This document shows positions 14,201 to 29,200 of a stretch of DNA of 64,000 bases, piece after piece. The notes under the pieces were generated by a model. It saw nothing but the letters and a program-made list of their open reading frames with translations, made no database searches and was not told where the DNA came from. The position numbers and the translations under genes were made by a program. The DNA is from Paracentrotus lividus (Eukaryota; Echinodermata; Echinoidea; Camarodonta; Echinidae), in assembly GCA_940671915.1 (NCBI GenBank), contig CALNVZ010003434.1:14645443-14709442 (forward strand). The letters run 5' to 3'. Positions within the stretch are counted from its first letter, which is position 1. Each line of letters starts with the position of its first letter.

Positions 14201-17200
14201 GACTTTATTTCTTCTAAGATGTAGGGTTAGGGATAGGGTGGTAATATGGTTTTATGTTAGGCTTAGGGTAGAGTATAGTTTTAAGTCTCGGGTTGAAGCT
14301 GATCATTGGATAAGTGTGGCCTATGGAATTTGCAGCAGAGCAACTGTCATTTAATTAATCAAGCTCATATATGTAATGTGTGTCAGCATGAAATAAGGGA
14401 ATACCTTTGAAATAATTCAAAATCAATTAAACTACCTACCCTGCTTGGTGTTGAAGCAGTATGAGACCGATCAATGGAAGGGGAATGGTTTCCATTGTCC
14501 GTCAATGTGATGTTGATATCATTGGGTCTTGAGATACCAGAATCCACCAGGACATCTTTGTCTTCTACTGAATCCACAGAAGGGCTCAGGCTCACAGAAT
14601 CGGAAGACAGTGCTCCTGGAGAAAGATAGCATGGTGGATATAACATTAATGATATACATGAAGATATTAAAGTGGGATTAGACTCAGATAGCTGGCAAGC
14701 TTACTTACTCATGATTTATTTTCCTCTCCGAATGCAATAAAATGATTTCTCCTGAAAAGCTGCTCACTTGGTCAATCAATCAGTTTGTTACCAATGTAAC
14801 ATAACTTCTTGCATTAAAAATCCATGTAAGATCCATATAAAATCCATGTGAAGGCAATATGAAATGTTAGAAACAACAATTGAACAAGAAAACTATCAAA
14901 TGACCTTGAGAAAATGCAATTATTCCATGTGTAATTGATAAATGTTTAAGTGGATGCAATCACTCTCAAATGAAATACAAAGACAAACAACACAATCATT
15001 CACACTTAAAGACTATCCACTGCAGCTTTTTGAAGTGTCTACATCAGGTACACACTGAACAAAAACAACACAACAACTGATCACAAATTACACTTTCCTC
15101 ATTAGTCAGAAGCTCATGAAGGGTTCTTGCCCCCTTCTTCGAGACATAATTGTTTTACTCGTCATAAAGGAAAGGGGTACGTATCAATGCTTATTTATAT
15201 CTCCCCCTGCCCTTAACCACCCCCTCCCCAATAATACCTCAGACAGCTGAGATAATATGCTAATAATAGATACGATAACCTCGATAGTGTCTGTTGGGAG
15301 GCAATTAAGAGAGCTTTTACTTAAATACACTTTTGTGCACAGAATTAACATAATTTTGAATCTAGACCAGCTGATATCAAACAAAGAGTGTTCATGCAGT
15401 TGGTAGGATATTTAAAAAAGGTATAATTTGTACATGTACACACAAGAGATGAGAAATACTCTGTCTGTAACACTGTAATAGCTTACATCAAATGCTGAGG
15501 CATACAACATCACCTTGAAAATTTTTTCTTTCAAAATTATGCTTAATTGTTTCTAAAAGTTAGAAAGTGCAGAACAGTCACCCATGAACAGATTTATTAC
15601 CCATTTCAAAGATTTGTTAAACAGTCGTTTCTAATGCAAAAAAAAAAAAAACTTTTTTATACAGCAAAAGCTAAAAAGTCTGTTGGGCTTTCACAAATTG
15701 CAAATCGCAAAACAGTGAAAACCCAACATTACTTTAAGTCATCTACATTTTCTTGTTGTGTTGTACATACTGCTCACAAGGCGATGTATAATTGACCTGG
15801 AGAGGGGTCACTTGGCATGGGTTGTCTCAAGGATAATTAAATAATCTTATTCATCAGATTAATCTGCTTAGGATAGGTGTGTCCTGCAACTCAATTTCTT
15901 TTCAGGGAAATTAACCACCTGTTGATTGAGACAGAATCACACATGTACATGTATATCTTGCCTTATGAATATATAATGTAGTAGTAGCAGCTGTAGTAGG
16001 ACAATTCCACGGTAACTGACATTTAAAATACACAGAATATTCTAGATTCTACAGTTGTAAAATGATTACATACAGTCTGTGTCAAAAAAAATGGTACAGT
16101 CGGGGGAAAAATCATTTAGGTGTGAAATCTTTTCATATAATGTGTGTTTGTGGTACCAAAATTAAAGGCGCCAAAAGATTGTTTACTTGGGGCTGATAGA
16201 GCGGGCTTTTGGTTCCTGGTATAGATTTGGCTTTCGTAAAACAAAAGTTATGCTAAGTTTTGTGGCGAAGAGAACAAATCAAAATTACGCGACTTCTATT
16301 GTTCTGGAGCGCTGAATTCACGGTCATTATGGCGAAATCGTACACAAGGCATGGACGGCGTGCGAAAAATGTTTTTTTCTTGATTGTAGAAAATTAGTCA
16401 TATCTCAAAAAATAACTGCACTAAATGTGATGACAAAATTATGCAGGAAGTAAGAGAGGTGAATTATTCAACTGCTGTTCATGAAATAGAACCAGGACAA
16501 TACCACGTTGATATTAACCTTCACACTATAAAAAAATGTTTTCCAACTGTACCATTTTATTTGACACAGACTGTAGAGCAGTTTAATGATAGGGAAGGAA
16601 TTATGCACTTGTAAGCTTTTGACCCAAACTGCATTTCGTAAGAAAATATGTTGGTAACTGACGTTATGAAGTAGAAGTAGAAGTAGTAATAGAAGAAGTA
16701 GTAAAAGTAGAATTAGTAAAAGTAGATGTAGAAGAAGTAAAAGTTGGAGAAGTAGAAGTAGAAGAAGCAGTAGAAGCAGTCGAAGTACTAAAAGTAAAAG
16801 TAGAAGGAGTAGAAATATAATTAAGGAACAGTAATAGAAGTAGAAGTTGTAGAAGTAGTAGAAGTAAAAGTAGTAGAAGTAGAAGAAGTAGAAGTAGTAG
16901 ATGTAGAAGTAGTAGAAGTAGTAGAAGTAGTAGAAGTAAAAGTAGTAGAAGTAGAAGTGGTAGAAATAGAACTAGTAGAAGTAGAATTAGTAGCAGTAGC
17001 AGTAGCAGTAGTGGTCGTAGAAGTATAAGTAGAAGAAGTAGCAGTAGACTTTTTAGTAGAAGTAGGAGAAGTAGAGAACAGAAGAAGTAGAAATTGAAGT
17101 AGTAGTAGTAGAAATATCATAGTAGTAGTTTTACTTAGTAGAAGTAGAAGTAGTAATGAATGTCTAGTAGTAATTAACATAGAAGTACATGTAGTAGTTT

Positions 17201-20200
17201 TTATCAGACAATGTCATGGTACTACCAATTAGCCCTGTCAGAATTCATAACATCAACAAATAACGACTTCATACCATACATGTACATGGTATTATTGGTT
17301 CACAAAAAATAATGCCATTATCTTGTATTAATAGCAAGCGACATCACCACATCAAATTATGATTCAGAAAAGGTTTGTAGACCTTGTAAATTGACAAATC
17401 ATTGTTTATTTAACCTTCTGCTGTATTGAGGAACAATGTTGTAACCATGTACCCACCAGTAATTGATTGTGGTTAAAACAATGGGAGCACACTGTATTAT
17501 GTTTACACCCATCATTTTTTATGATATACCTACTTCATTTGTACTATGTAGTTTAAAATGACCCATTTAATTTGACATTTGTGAAAAAAGCCTTGTGATA
17601 ACTTTGAAATGATCAGCCTTCAAAGATACAAGAAGTCAGGAAGTTTCACAGATCTCAGCTATTAAAAGTTTAACGAGTGGATATTATACCCCCCCCCCCC
17701 ACAAAAAAAAAGAAAAGAGTATATAATACATTTTCAAGAATATCTGCTGGCCTAATATTCATAAATGAATAAAATGAAAATAAGGATTTTGTGCTCTTTC
17801 CAACCTCTGATTAACATTGTATACAAATCTAACTAGATCAACATCAATTTCTATATAAACACAAATTGGAGGTGACTCGGAGATGGGCCAAAAAAAAAAA
17901 TATGACCAAGAATAGATTTAATAGACCCTGCAACTTTAATTAAAATTAAAAGTATGGATAGATAATGTGCTTAGATGAACATTGCACTTTCAAGATAGCA
18001 AACTTTGACATTCTAAATTTTCAATTTTGTTTCATATGAAGTCAATATTTTATAGGACATACTTGGAAAGCTAAATTTTGGCACTAAATCATAATTTTTA
18101 TGCAGCTCTACGAAACCTTACTTTTAACTTACAAAATCATGCCCATTTTCTCAATGTAATGTTGTAATATTTGTATTATTGGTAAATAATTTTATCCTCT
18201 GGAAACAGAATAAATGAGCATTGAATAAAATTGAATTGAATTTAAATTTAACAAGTAAAATCCTAGTAAAAGAAATAACTTTTTAATGTTTACAGTGCAA
18301 TTTTAGCAACTTCCCAAAAAAAATAAAACACCTGCATGCCCAGAGAAACCGCATTTCTTGCATCCACTACTGTCAAACCAGAGACATACATTCATGACAT
18401 AAAACTTTTGTAAATTGGAGCCGACGGCCATTTTCCGCGCAATAAAACTTTTGCAAATGGCCGACCGTGACTTACTTACAGTGTAAAGTACTGTACTAGC
18501 ATTCAATACACTTTTGCGAATCTTGCCTCCTCACAAAATGTGTGATACACAGTCTGTGTCAAAAAAAATGGTACAGTCGGGGGAAAAATAATTTAGGTGT
18601 GAAATCGTTTCATATAATATGTGTATGTGGTACCAAATTAAAGTCAAAAGATTTTCCTTGCTGATGCTCTTTGTTCTGTATAATTTGCTTTCGTAATACA
18701 AAAGTTATGCTAAATTTTGTGCGACGAGGAACAAATCAAAATTACGCACTCCTATTGTTCTGGAGCACTGAATTCATGGCCATTATGCGAAACCTACACA
18801 AAGGCATGGGACGGCGTGCAAAACATGGATTTTTCTTGATTACAGAAAATTAGTCATATCTCAAAAAATACTGCATCAAATGTGATGGAAAAAATTGCAG
18901 AAGAAAGTCTGATTTTCCTGCTTTATGAAAATACCAAATAATAACAGGATGTGATTAATCTTCATACTATAAAAAAATGTTTTCCAACTGTACCATTTTA
19001 TTTGACACAGACTGTATCATGCACAAAAAAAATTCTAGTTTTACAGTATGTGGTCTTTATATCTGGCAAAGATTTCACTTTTTTTTCCAAATCATCCTAA
19101 GAGACAGTGGTGTAAAAACCTACCGTTCAGGCCTTCCTCTATAATCCTTAGATACCACTCTTCTTCTTGGTCCCATTTAGAACACCAAAGATGATCATAA
19201 TCTTGCTCCTCCTCCTCTTCCTCCTCATCATTGAGGGGACAGTCTATTTCATCGTCCACCATTTCAAAGACAATCACAGATCTATAATATCAAGAGATGT
19301 CACGCCCATGCTCTGCGTATGCTACATGTACCATGTTCATCGTCTACCAGTGAAAGTGAATGTGATTTTCCCCAGAAGAAAGATTTTTCAAACACCAGTC
19401 ACAACACAAGCTCTAAACCTAACATACTCATGCAGGTTGCAACCAGTTTAGAACCATAAACAAAACACTTTTTGTAAATCCAATTTGCTTCAATGGTTGT
19501 TGAGAAAATATCTTCTCGTGAAAGGTACTTAACAGCTTTATGTTCTTGATGAGACAAAACAGAAAATGGATCACTCATGAGCAATCACGCAACATATCAA
19601 TGATGCATTGTAATTTTTATGTCCAATTCATGTATGTTAATCAACAGTAAGTAGTTGAAAACGCTGGTACGCTATCACAGCATAAAAACCATATAGCAAG
19701 GACAAAATAAGATCAAATGAAACAATGACCCGAAACAATATTTATAGTTTTATCAATTCCCAACAAAGGCCATTTGAAAGGAAAGTATATACAGTATTAA
19801 AACACACAGCAACCAAAACTGAAATAAGATAGGACAGGTCCTTTGATATGCTAAAGAGCTGTGGAACTCTTTCAAGTAGCTATCAAGTTCTTTTGAATGG
19901 AGTACAGACAGGCAAGGTACATGTATGATGTATGGTGGATTCTAGTAATGGAGTAGTCACAACCAGTCACGAGGCAATAGCGTGCAACCTTGCTTGCCTT
20001 ATACATAAGTTGCATGTGGCCGTCACGGGGCCAATTTCCGCGATCACTTAGTTTCTGTTTGAAAAGTATTGTAAAAACCTCCTGCATGCTGTACCTGCAA
20101 TGTGCGTGCCTGCCGATTTTTTGTATGAAATCTGTCATAGAGAGTTGCACACTGCACACAGAACCTGTTGTGACCAATGCCTCAGATTCATGGATGTATG

Positions 20201-23200
20201 GTGGATACAAGCTAGACAGTTACCTGTCTATGTATTTCCTTTACCACCAACTGATGATGATCATGTTAACATTGTTAAGATACTAGCTACACCTAGATCG
20301 ATTCTTGTTACAGGGTATGGGAGGGGGTAAGGGACAGAGTTACCTCCTCTTCAATTCCTGTCTGACATACTTTATACTTGCCAAGAGCAATTTTATCCCA
20401 TAAATGCATGAAGTTCAAAGATTTTTCTGATTTTTCACCATCTACTCTCAATTTTTTTGTTGAACAATATTGCCATTCGTTTTTTATTTTGTTAAATTGA
20501 ATTTTTTAGCTATTTTAAATGCCATCAATTATCATCTTTTTCTTCCTTACATTACAGTACATCTGCCCAATATACCTCATGGACACAAGCAATGTTGCTT
20601 AGCAACCAGAATGGACCTCACATAATTATAGTCCACATGCTAACAGTAACAAGTCCATAAAGCAGAACTTTAGCCAGTTATGAAACAGATGCGTGTGTGC
20701 AGTCAAAAAAGTTATTAAATCATAATAACAGTGCAAAGTTTGTAAACACCATTATTGCACAGAGATACATTTTTTATCATTGTATAGTTATATAGTCCTG
20801 CCCTAAATAGTTCATGTAGGCCTACATAGTTACAAATGTACTTAATAACTTCAACACTTCCTCTTCTTTTTAATCAAAGTCTGTTTGCACTGGTGTAGTT
20901 TTGAAGATTTAAAAAAAATCACAATTTATCTGAACTTAGTTCAATGTTGAACCATTAACAAATAAGTATGAAAATCCAACAATGCATTAAACCAATATTT
21001 ACTATATAACTCAAGACTTAATCTCTGAACTAGGGATTTATTATTATAGCATAAGCAAATAAAACATGAAAAATAATCTATATTAATTGTTGTTCAAACT
21101 TCCTGATTTGGTTCTGTGAATTGACCTTTGACATGAGCAAACAACAAAAAAACAACAAAGAAATCCTCAAATTTAATTTCTGTCTATCTTTGCTGGTACC
21201 GAACCTACACTTACAGTATCCATGCAGAAGGTTATAACACACTCATGGGCCCCTGTAACATAAAAGCTTTATAGTCAATACAAATCAACCACAAGTTCAA
21301 TCTCTTATAGTATAGCTGCAATTTATAGCAATGGTAAGTTTAGTTCTGATCAATTAAAAAGCTCTGTTAGGGAGCCCTAAAATAAAAATTTATCATCTTT
21401 CGAAAGGCCAGATGGTGAGATTATAATTATTTTTCAAATCGCTTTAACACTTTAAATGAAACTTTATATTTTTGATACTGGAACTTCTGTGTCCTTTCAG
21501 TGATTTTTTTTAGAATGAATATTCCAAACAAACAAAATATGATACATTAAAAAAAAATGAAAGTTGAACTGCACTGATGTAAAATCACCATAAAAAAATA
21601 ATTAATAATTACTGTATGATACATAAAGAAATCATTTTTTTTTTTTTGTTGATGATGGTAGAATAAAAAGTTTCATAATCACACATTTCAAAGACAGGTC
21701 AGGGCATTTATATAAGACATGTTTTCTTCGGATATCAACAAAGCAGTTAATCATTCACTTTCTAATTATTTGCAACTTTGAAAACTTTAAAACTGTCTTT
21801 TCCTTCATCATATTCTTGAAACTTTCAGATTTTTTTTTTATCTCTAGAATTTACTAAAGTCAAAACAATGCTAGAGTGGAGTTCCCATGTAAAAATGAAA
21901 AATGATGTTCTTGAATGAATGCATTGTGTTGACTTTTTGCTATATTAAGGGGGTTTACAGGTACAAGTACAAGAGAAAAGGTCTACAACAAATGGCTACC
22001 TTCATCCTCTGTTGCTTTACACTGTGTTCAATGGAGCAAGCACTGACGTATATTACATTGTCTGACAAGGACATTGGTTTTTAAAAATATAGCTGAACTA
22101 GTTTTGGGGATATTAATTTGAACTTGACCAAGCCTAGTTTCACTTTGTGACAATAAAATTTCAGTACTGTTTCTATTTATTTGAGAGTGGAGCAACAAAG
22201 AAATTATTGAAATGATATTCAAATAACAAACAAACTCCACTTCCGCAATATCGTTAAACACTTTGGGGACACTTTTTTCCGCTGTCAGGGAACCCCCCCC
22301 CCCCCACCTCCCATGAGAACCAAATGAGAATTAATTTTTTTAAATACAAGCCAACACCCTTCAGCAAGTAAAATAGAAAATAAAACATCAATTTGAACTA
22401 AAATAATGTGTACGGTAAACAGAATATATAACAAAGCCTTACAAGCATTACAACAGTTATCAATACGGTTTTGATATCAGACAATAGATTTAATAACCCT
22501 GTTTGAAGTCAACCGGGCGTGGCTATTTAAACATATAATACGATGACGTTAACTGAGAGAGAAGGTATGCAAGTATGTATTGTGTGCCTTTCAATGAGGA
22601 CCAAATGAGCATTAATTTTTTTAAATACAAACCAACACCCTTCAGCAAGTAAAATAGAAAATAAAACATCAATTTGAACTAAAATAATGTGTAAACAGAA
22701 TATATACATGTAACAAAGCCTTACAAGCATTACAACAGTTATCAATATGGTTTTGATATCAGACAATAGATTTAATAACCGTGTTTGAAGTCAACCAGGC
22801 TTTCCTGGCTGAAACCAAAAGGTTTTGTAAAGTAAAGTAAAATTTAACAAGCACAACACAGACAATTTCATCAAAATCGGATGAAAAATAACAAAGTTAT
22901 GCATTTTTTAGGTATTGATTTTTTTTCGTAAAACAGTTATTGGCAGGTCTCACGAACAGGTCTCATGAATATTTGAATATTCAAATGAACAAACTGATGA
23001 TGTAACAGTCCCCCTACTTCTTGTATATTTTATTATATGAAATCCTATTTATCTCATTTTTTCATACATTGCGTATACAGAAAATATATCACTCATACTG
23101 AAATATGTAAAAGCACTTGTGACCTTGAACATTCCACAAGGATTAATCCCGGTTTTTATGTCCTTGGGGCAGAAAATCTTGATAATTGGTATTTCATACA

Positions 23201-26200
23201 ATAAAATACAAAGAAAGTAGGGGGACTGTGACATCATCAGGTTGCCAATTTGAGAACTGTTTCCTTTAAAAATGCAAAACCTAAGAAAATTCATAACTTT
23301 GCTATTTCTTATCCGATTTCGATGAAATTTTCAGCGTTGTGCTTTTTAGATTTATTTTTGTAATAATGCAAACTCCAGCCAGGAGGAGTTCTTTAAACAT
23401 ATAATACGATGACGTTAACTGAGAGAGAAGGTATGCAAGTATGTATTGTGCGTCTTTCACATGCAAGTTCCGGCACCCCCCCCCCCTTGTCTGCAAGCAC
23501 AGACTCAATTTGACACTTAAACAAATTTCAGTCTAGAGTGAGACTAGCCTCCAAACTCACTGTCTGTGTCAAATAATATGTTGGGAGAAGCTATAGTACA
23601 CAAGTGTATCTAGTTCTAACTTCAGACCCTAGTAAGCGAACAACATGGGTTTGTGCCTGCAAACTACCCCCCCCCCCCCCACCCCCCCGACCGGTCACAA
23701 TACTGAGGGTTAATCTCAAGGACCAATGTGCTTGTATTTTAGCTTTTCTGGCAAAAAAAAATGTATTCCAGTTCAGATGGAATTTATTCAAACATGATTT
23801 AATTTTCTTTTTTCTCTATTATAACCATACCGTATAGGCTCAGCATGATTTAAGATCTAAAGGTTTGTAGCAAACATACTAGGCTTATAGAGAAAGCATG
23901 ATTGGGCATTTTTGATAAACATAATCTCATAGAGCCAGAAGGGAACTTAGATTGATATAATATCATGTTTTAATATTCTTCTTGCGCTCAACTAACAATA
24001 CAAGGCCTACATGTATATGTAATACTCAACCTCAAACAGACTTATCACAAATCTTGTGGTTTTCTATTGGTCATTTCATAAACCACAATTCCAGTAATTT
24101 AAAAATGAGATTTACTCTATTTACAGGTCTGATCTGATTGGCTGGAACAATGTTGCTGGCACAGTCTTCCATGTCCAATAGAAACTGTTGTCAAAATTAA
24201 TTCAACTATTCCTCTTGCCCATCACAACTAAATTAGGTAGAAAAAAACTACAGATTGCCCCAAATATGTTAAACAAACAGTCTATAAATGATATACTGCC
24301 ATATTGAATTGAAACTTACGTCAAAGTTAATCTACAGACTTCCATTTATATTCCAGGACTGCTTGTTAGGACAAAATTTAGGGAACAAAAAATGAATTGC
24401 CCCTGAAATGTTTATCAAATATGAAATTGGTTATTCTGAAACTTAATCATAGAGTGACGGCTGCTGCAGACATTGTAAATATGAAACAAAAATTGTTGGG
24501 CGGGCTAGTTTCCATCGTATCATGCTGTGTCTGGGGTCATAGGAGTCAGTACATCTAAACCTCTGACTCACTTGCAGCCATGTAGGAGTCAAATAGCTAA
24601 GTGACCGATGTAATGGTTCTGTCACACTGAAAAACTTGACATGAAATAGATTCTAGTATTAAAAATCAGTTGTGGAAAAGATCAGAAAATGAATTCTAAA
24701 TTAGAATCAAGCTATATTATACCAAATTATTCAGAATGAAAATGAGTGTTTGCCAAGGACAAGTAATTAGCAAAATTAGTAAAAAATAAGCAAGGGATTT
24801 TGTAACAAACTGGTTTATCGATCAAGACATTTTATGTTCCAAAAACATCTACATAAGTCATTAATTTGTTGTTGTACGTCGTTAAGTTTTTGCTAATTAA
24901 CAACAACTTACAGGCCAGAATTATACCTGAATTTAATGCGTCGATGTAACATTTAACCTTGCTTTTCCAAGACTTACTCTCAAAATGATAGTCAAGGATG
25001 GATAACAGTTTGTAGGCTACTACTTGGTTAGTGTGTCGCTATGTCAGTGTGACTGATGCTACTGGCGCAAGGACCAGCCAAGTCAAGGGTGAACAGCAGG
25101 TAACAAGCATATTTGGTATATGTACATGTATTTTCGAGTCTATTCTAATTCTGGTCCACAATTTCTTAACATGTCTCAGTATTACCTTATATCTAAAAAT
25201 ATGGCTATGACGCTGCTTACTAAATTGGAAATGCATTCTACCTGTAGCAAAGCAATCACTTTTCATAAGCCTAGGTTTTCAAGTTTTAAAAAACATGATA
25301 TTCAGCCAACAAAAGTTGATATGTTGAAAATATATGCATATCATTGCGGCAGTTTTTTATGTAAAAGGTGGCTTTCAAAGAGAGTCCAAGATGAGAGTAT
25401 TATTGTGCAACTCGGCACAATTAATTTATTGATCGTCGTGTAATGAGGCTTAAACGGATTAGCCCAGAAAAGAAGTACAATTAGATATTGGTAAAATTAA
25501 TGCTAGCATAAAGAACATGTTTGTCACCTTTACTTGTACTTCCTTGTATGTGAATGGTAATCCTTTTTTTTTTTATTTGTTGCGGGAAAAAGGATAGTTA
25601 GATAACATGTAAATTATAGTCAATGATGATTATATGTTTTTAATACAAGTAAGTCAACAAAGAATTCAAAGATTTATATTGTCAAAATGAAATATGTTCT
25701 GCTGAAATGCTTTTGTGGCTTTCAGCAGGCAAAATTGTGGTTTTTGATTAACATAATGTTCTGAATCTGCAATATTTACATGGATTTCCATGAAAATTTG
25801 CACACTCCTTAAACTGTATTGGTTTTTAACGTTATGCACACCTTGTTTTCCTCACAAATTACTTTCCTGAATTTAGGTAGGTATGACCAGCCAGACATGC
25901 AGGCATGTATCTACAAATAGATTATGATGCAAGATAGCGTGATGAACGTATTATATATATTCTAACAAGCAAGTCACCAAATAGAAAGAAGTGTTTTGCT
26001 TGGGTCTAAAGTCCAAGATCATGCTTCTTCTTATTGTTAGTAACTCAATCCCTCTCTCATTCAATAAACCTACAGGCAAACATGTCTCACAAAGATTAAT
26101 ATCCATAAAATTATTACCAGAACATTACAGGCAGTACATATTTAGCTTTCTTTGCATTTAAAAAAAATCTAAATCAACAAGAGATTTCAAACTCCTGACA

Positions 26201-29200
26201 TAAGAAACAGTGCATGTGAAGAACATATTTATATTAAACATTAAATTGATGTATTAAATTATATTGTGATAAAATTTGAAAGCTTTGGGGGGTCAAAAAC
26301 ATTAATAACACTCTCAATCGGAAGGACGTTCACCCCTATTTAGATAGGGGCGAAGATTCAATTTACAATTTTATTTCCTACATGTAGTATATCAATAGAC
26401 AACAGATTCAAGATCCCTGTATGAGGCCTTTTGTGTCAATAATATTTACAAAGTAATGGCTCAACTATTTATTTAAAATGATTAAGAAAAATTAAATAGT
26501 TATTATAGATTGTCACGGTCAATGGCATTGATATCCTGTATGATGTTTAATGATTTGTTTATTTACATGTACAAGTTGTTCTTTGTCCAAAGAAACTGAC
26601 ATCACAGTAAACAGACTATATTTGCATTTAACGTCCATTTCTTTGTAACACAGAACCATGTGTCATTGCTCTTATTTTGTTGCCAACTTGCTAAGAGAGA
26701 TGAGAAAATATTATTAAAATGTGTTATTGAAAGTCAATTTTTAGGACATGCATGAAGGATGGTACACTGGTGTATCTTACAAAAATATAATGACTTGACA
26801 TTAATTTAGGCCTATATACCAAAGAGCCCAACTCAGGTAATACATGTACTTCATACAGAAACTTACTTATTTTGAAACATGACCACCATTTCTTTGTCCC
26901 ATGATTACCAAGTTTCAGAGTTTCGTACCAATATTCTGTTGAAAATTTGCAGCTCAGGGAATATTTATCTAAAATTTTATTTTTTACAACATGTAGGCCT
27001 ACAGGAACATAAAACTGAATTATATTCTGAACAGTTTAAGAAAAGTTCATGTAGATTTACACATGAGGACACAAAAACCAACTTGAAAATTACAGTGCTG
27101 TAATACTTAAGGTTTATTAATTTTTTATGTTTACACTGGAGTAGTTCCAGTATGAATAATAAAGTTTTTTTTTTAATTAGAGAATAGGAGAAGTTTTGGG
27201 GGAAATTTCCAATAGTGACATTTTTTTGGTGTTCTGAAAATGTTAGTTTCATCATTTTAAGATCATAAGAAAAGTCATTCCTGAGACTGCAGGTGTTTTC
27301 TCTCAATCAACATTAAAACAAAGGTTTTCTATGATTTTATTTGACCTACATATATTGTGAAACTTCACAATTTACATCCAAATTATTAACATTACATCAG
27401 TCTTTTCTCACTAAAACCACATTTTTTTACCCAAGAAAATGCTATACCAGTTATTGCTAAAAAGGATGTGTGGATACCAGTCTTCAAACAAAAGACACCT
27501 GATCCTATGCATGAAAATTCCTATCATTTTTATCAACAAATATTTGTTGGGTGCATCGTGCGAACTGGAGCACACAATACAAACCACAAAAGAAATAAAG
27601 TTAGTCAGTTCTCGTCTGCTATTATGTGACCGGAACAGGCCAGGATATATGGAAGGAAACCGAGGTTACTAAACCGGAAGGAGGATTCTGGTATCGGATG
27701 TAAAGTCCAGGAGTAGCGCATCGCTTCAGTGACCTCTATCTCTCTTTTTTCCTCTCTCAATGTACATGGACCTAAAAGCCTATGTATGTTTTACTAATTA
27801 ATTAACAATACAAATTGATTTTGATTCTGGAAATAAACAGCATTATTTGTATATTAATTCAAAAGGAATATCAAAATATAGTCTGAAAGAACAGACTCCA
27901 CTTTGATACTTTAAAGATGGGTTATAGTTTGGGAGATAATAAAATATTGGCCTTTAATCATTCCTTTTTTAAAAACTCAATTACCAAATAATATGAAAGG
28001 TTGTATCTTGAATTTAGTGTGATACGAACGATATAACGAATATTACATAAAAACTCACTTTAGTATACAACTGTGTATTTCACGATAATATCAGAAATCC
28101 AGGGTCCCAGCTTAGGCAAGAATTAAATATAAAGGGAAATATAAATAAGTATGGAAAAGAGGAAAAACAAAGAAGAAAAAACAAATAAATATAATATTCT
28201 AAAGAAAAGAAAGAAGAAAAAACAAAGAAATAGTAGTTTCTGATCGGGGTACGAATACCGATCAATTGTGCAAAATTTTCCTGGACGAGCATGTGTTTTC
28301 CAGCCCTGTTCAGCAGTCAATTTAAAATTATGCAAATTTTATGACATAATCCAGGATACAAAACAAACCAAAGCCTTACCAATTTAGGAATTTAGCCTTC
28401 TCATCATAGTTCCATTATGTAATATTTACAATCCACCAATAAACATGGTGTTTCTATGACTACCACAAGCTACATGTAATTTCCAAATGACTTCCCATCC
28501 CAATGCTGTTCCTAAAAAGACTAAAAAAACGATCATAATTTTGCCGTGTTTTGATCATGATGATTGTTCATATGTCGATGCAATTATAGATGATGTCATT
28601 CTTGTAAGTTTAAAAATTAGAGACTGCATGTTTAGAACTTGCATGTAAACAATGATCATGTCTATACAAATTTGGCAGTGTTATGATAGGTTTAACCCTC
28701 TCATTTACATGGTCGCCTTTTGGCACCATAGAACACTGGTGACAAGGGAAACTGATTTTATTGCCATTTTGCAAAAAAGCGCCCTCTCTAGTTTATTTAT
28801 GTACCGTTGGAAAGCTGGGAACGGTAGTTTTCACCTGGATCAAACACTGGGGGTATTTTTTTAGATATCTTTTTGAAAATTTGAAATGAAGTGAGAGAAT
28901 CCAGTTTTTAGGAAAAAGTGCCTGGTAACGAAAGGGTTGTTCGCTGACAATTATAAAAATGAACATAAACATGATATGGCAATATTCATCAATGATGTAA
29001 TGCAGACAATGTACTAAGAAATCACAAAATTTTGTGACTTTTGAGATGTTTTAATTTCTATCTATAGCCTTGCATGGAAAATTGAAAACCACTGGGAAAA
29101 CAACCACTTGAACTATAGCAATTTCTATGATTAATGTAATTTACAAGTTACTAATGGAAACAAAGGGGACATACCCTTGAAATGAAGTTCATAATCTCTT

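Noticed and set aside
14220-14245. Telomere-like TTAGGG sequence
   Set aside because: Only two or three units, degenerate; not a telomeric tract.
16821-17180. 119-residue Ser/Thr-rich frame on the minus strand
   Set aside because: It is a direct translation of the AGAAGT microsatellite.
19872-20286. Opposing frames of 112 and 98 residues
   Set aside because: No recognisable family, no consistent splice sites. Expected by chance in 64 kb.
28694-28950. Weak inverted termini (AACCCTCTCATTTACATGG and AACGAAAGGGTTG)
   Set aside because: Match is short and diverged; not enough to call an element.
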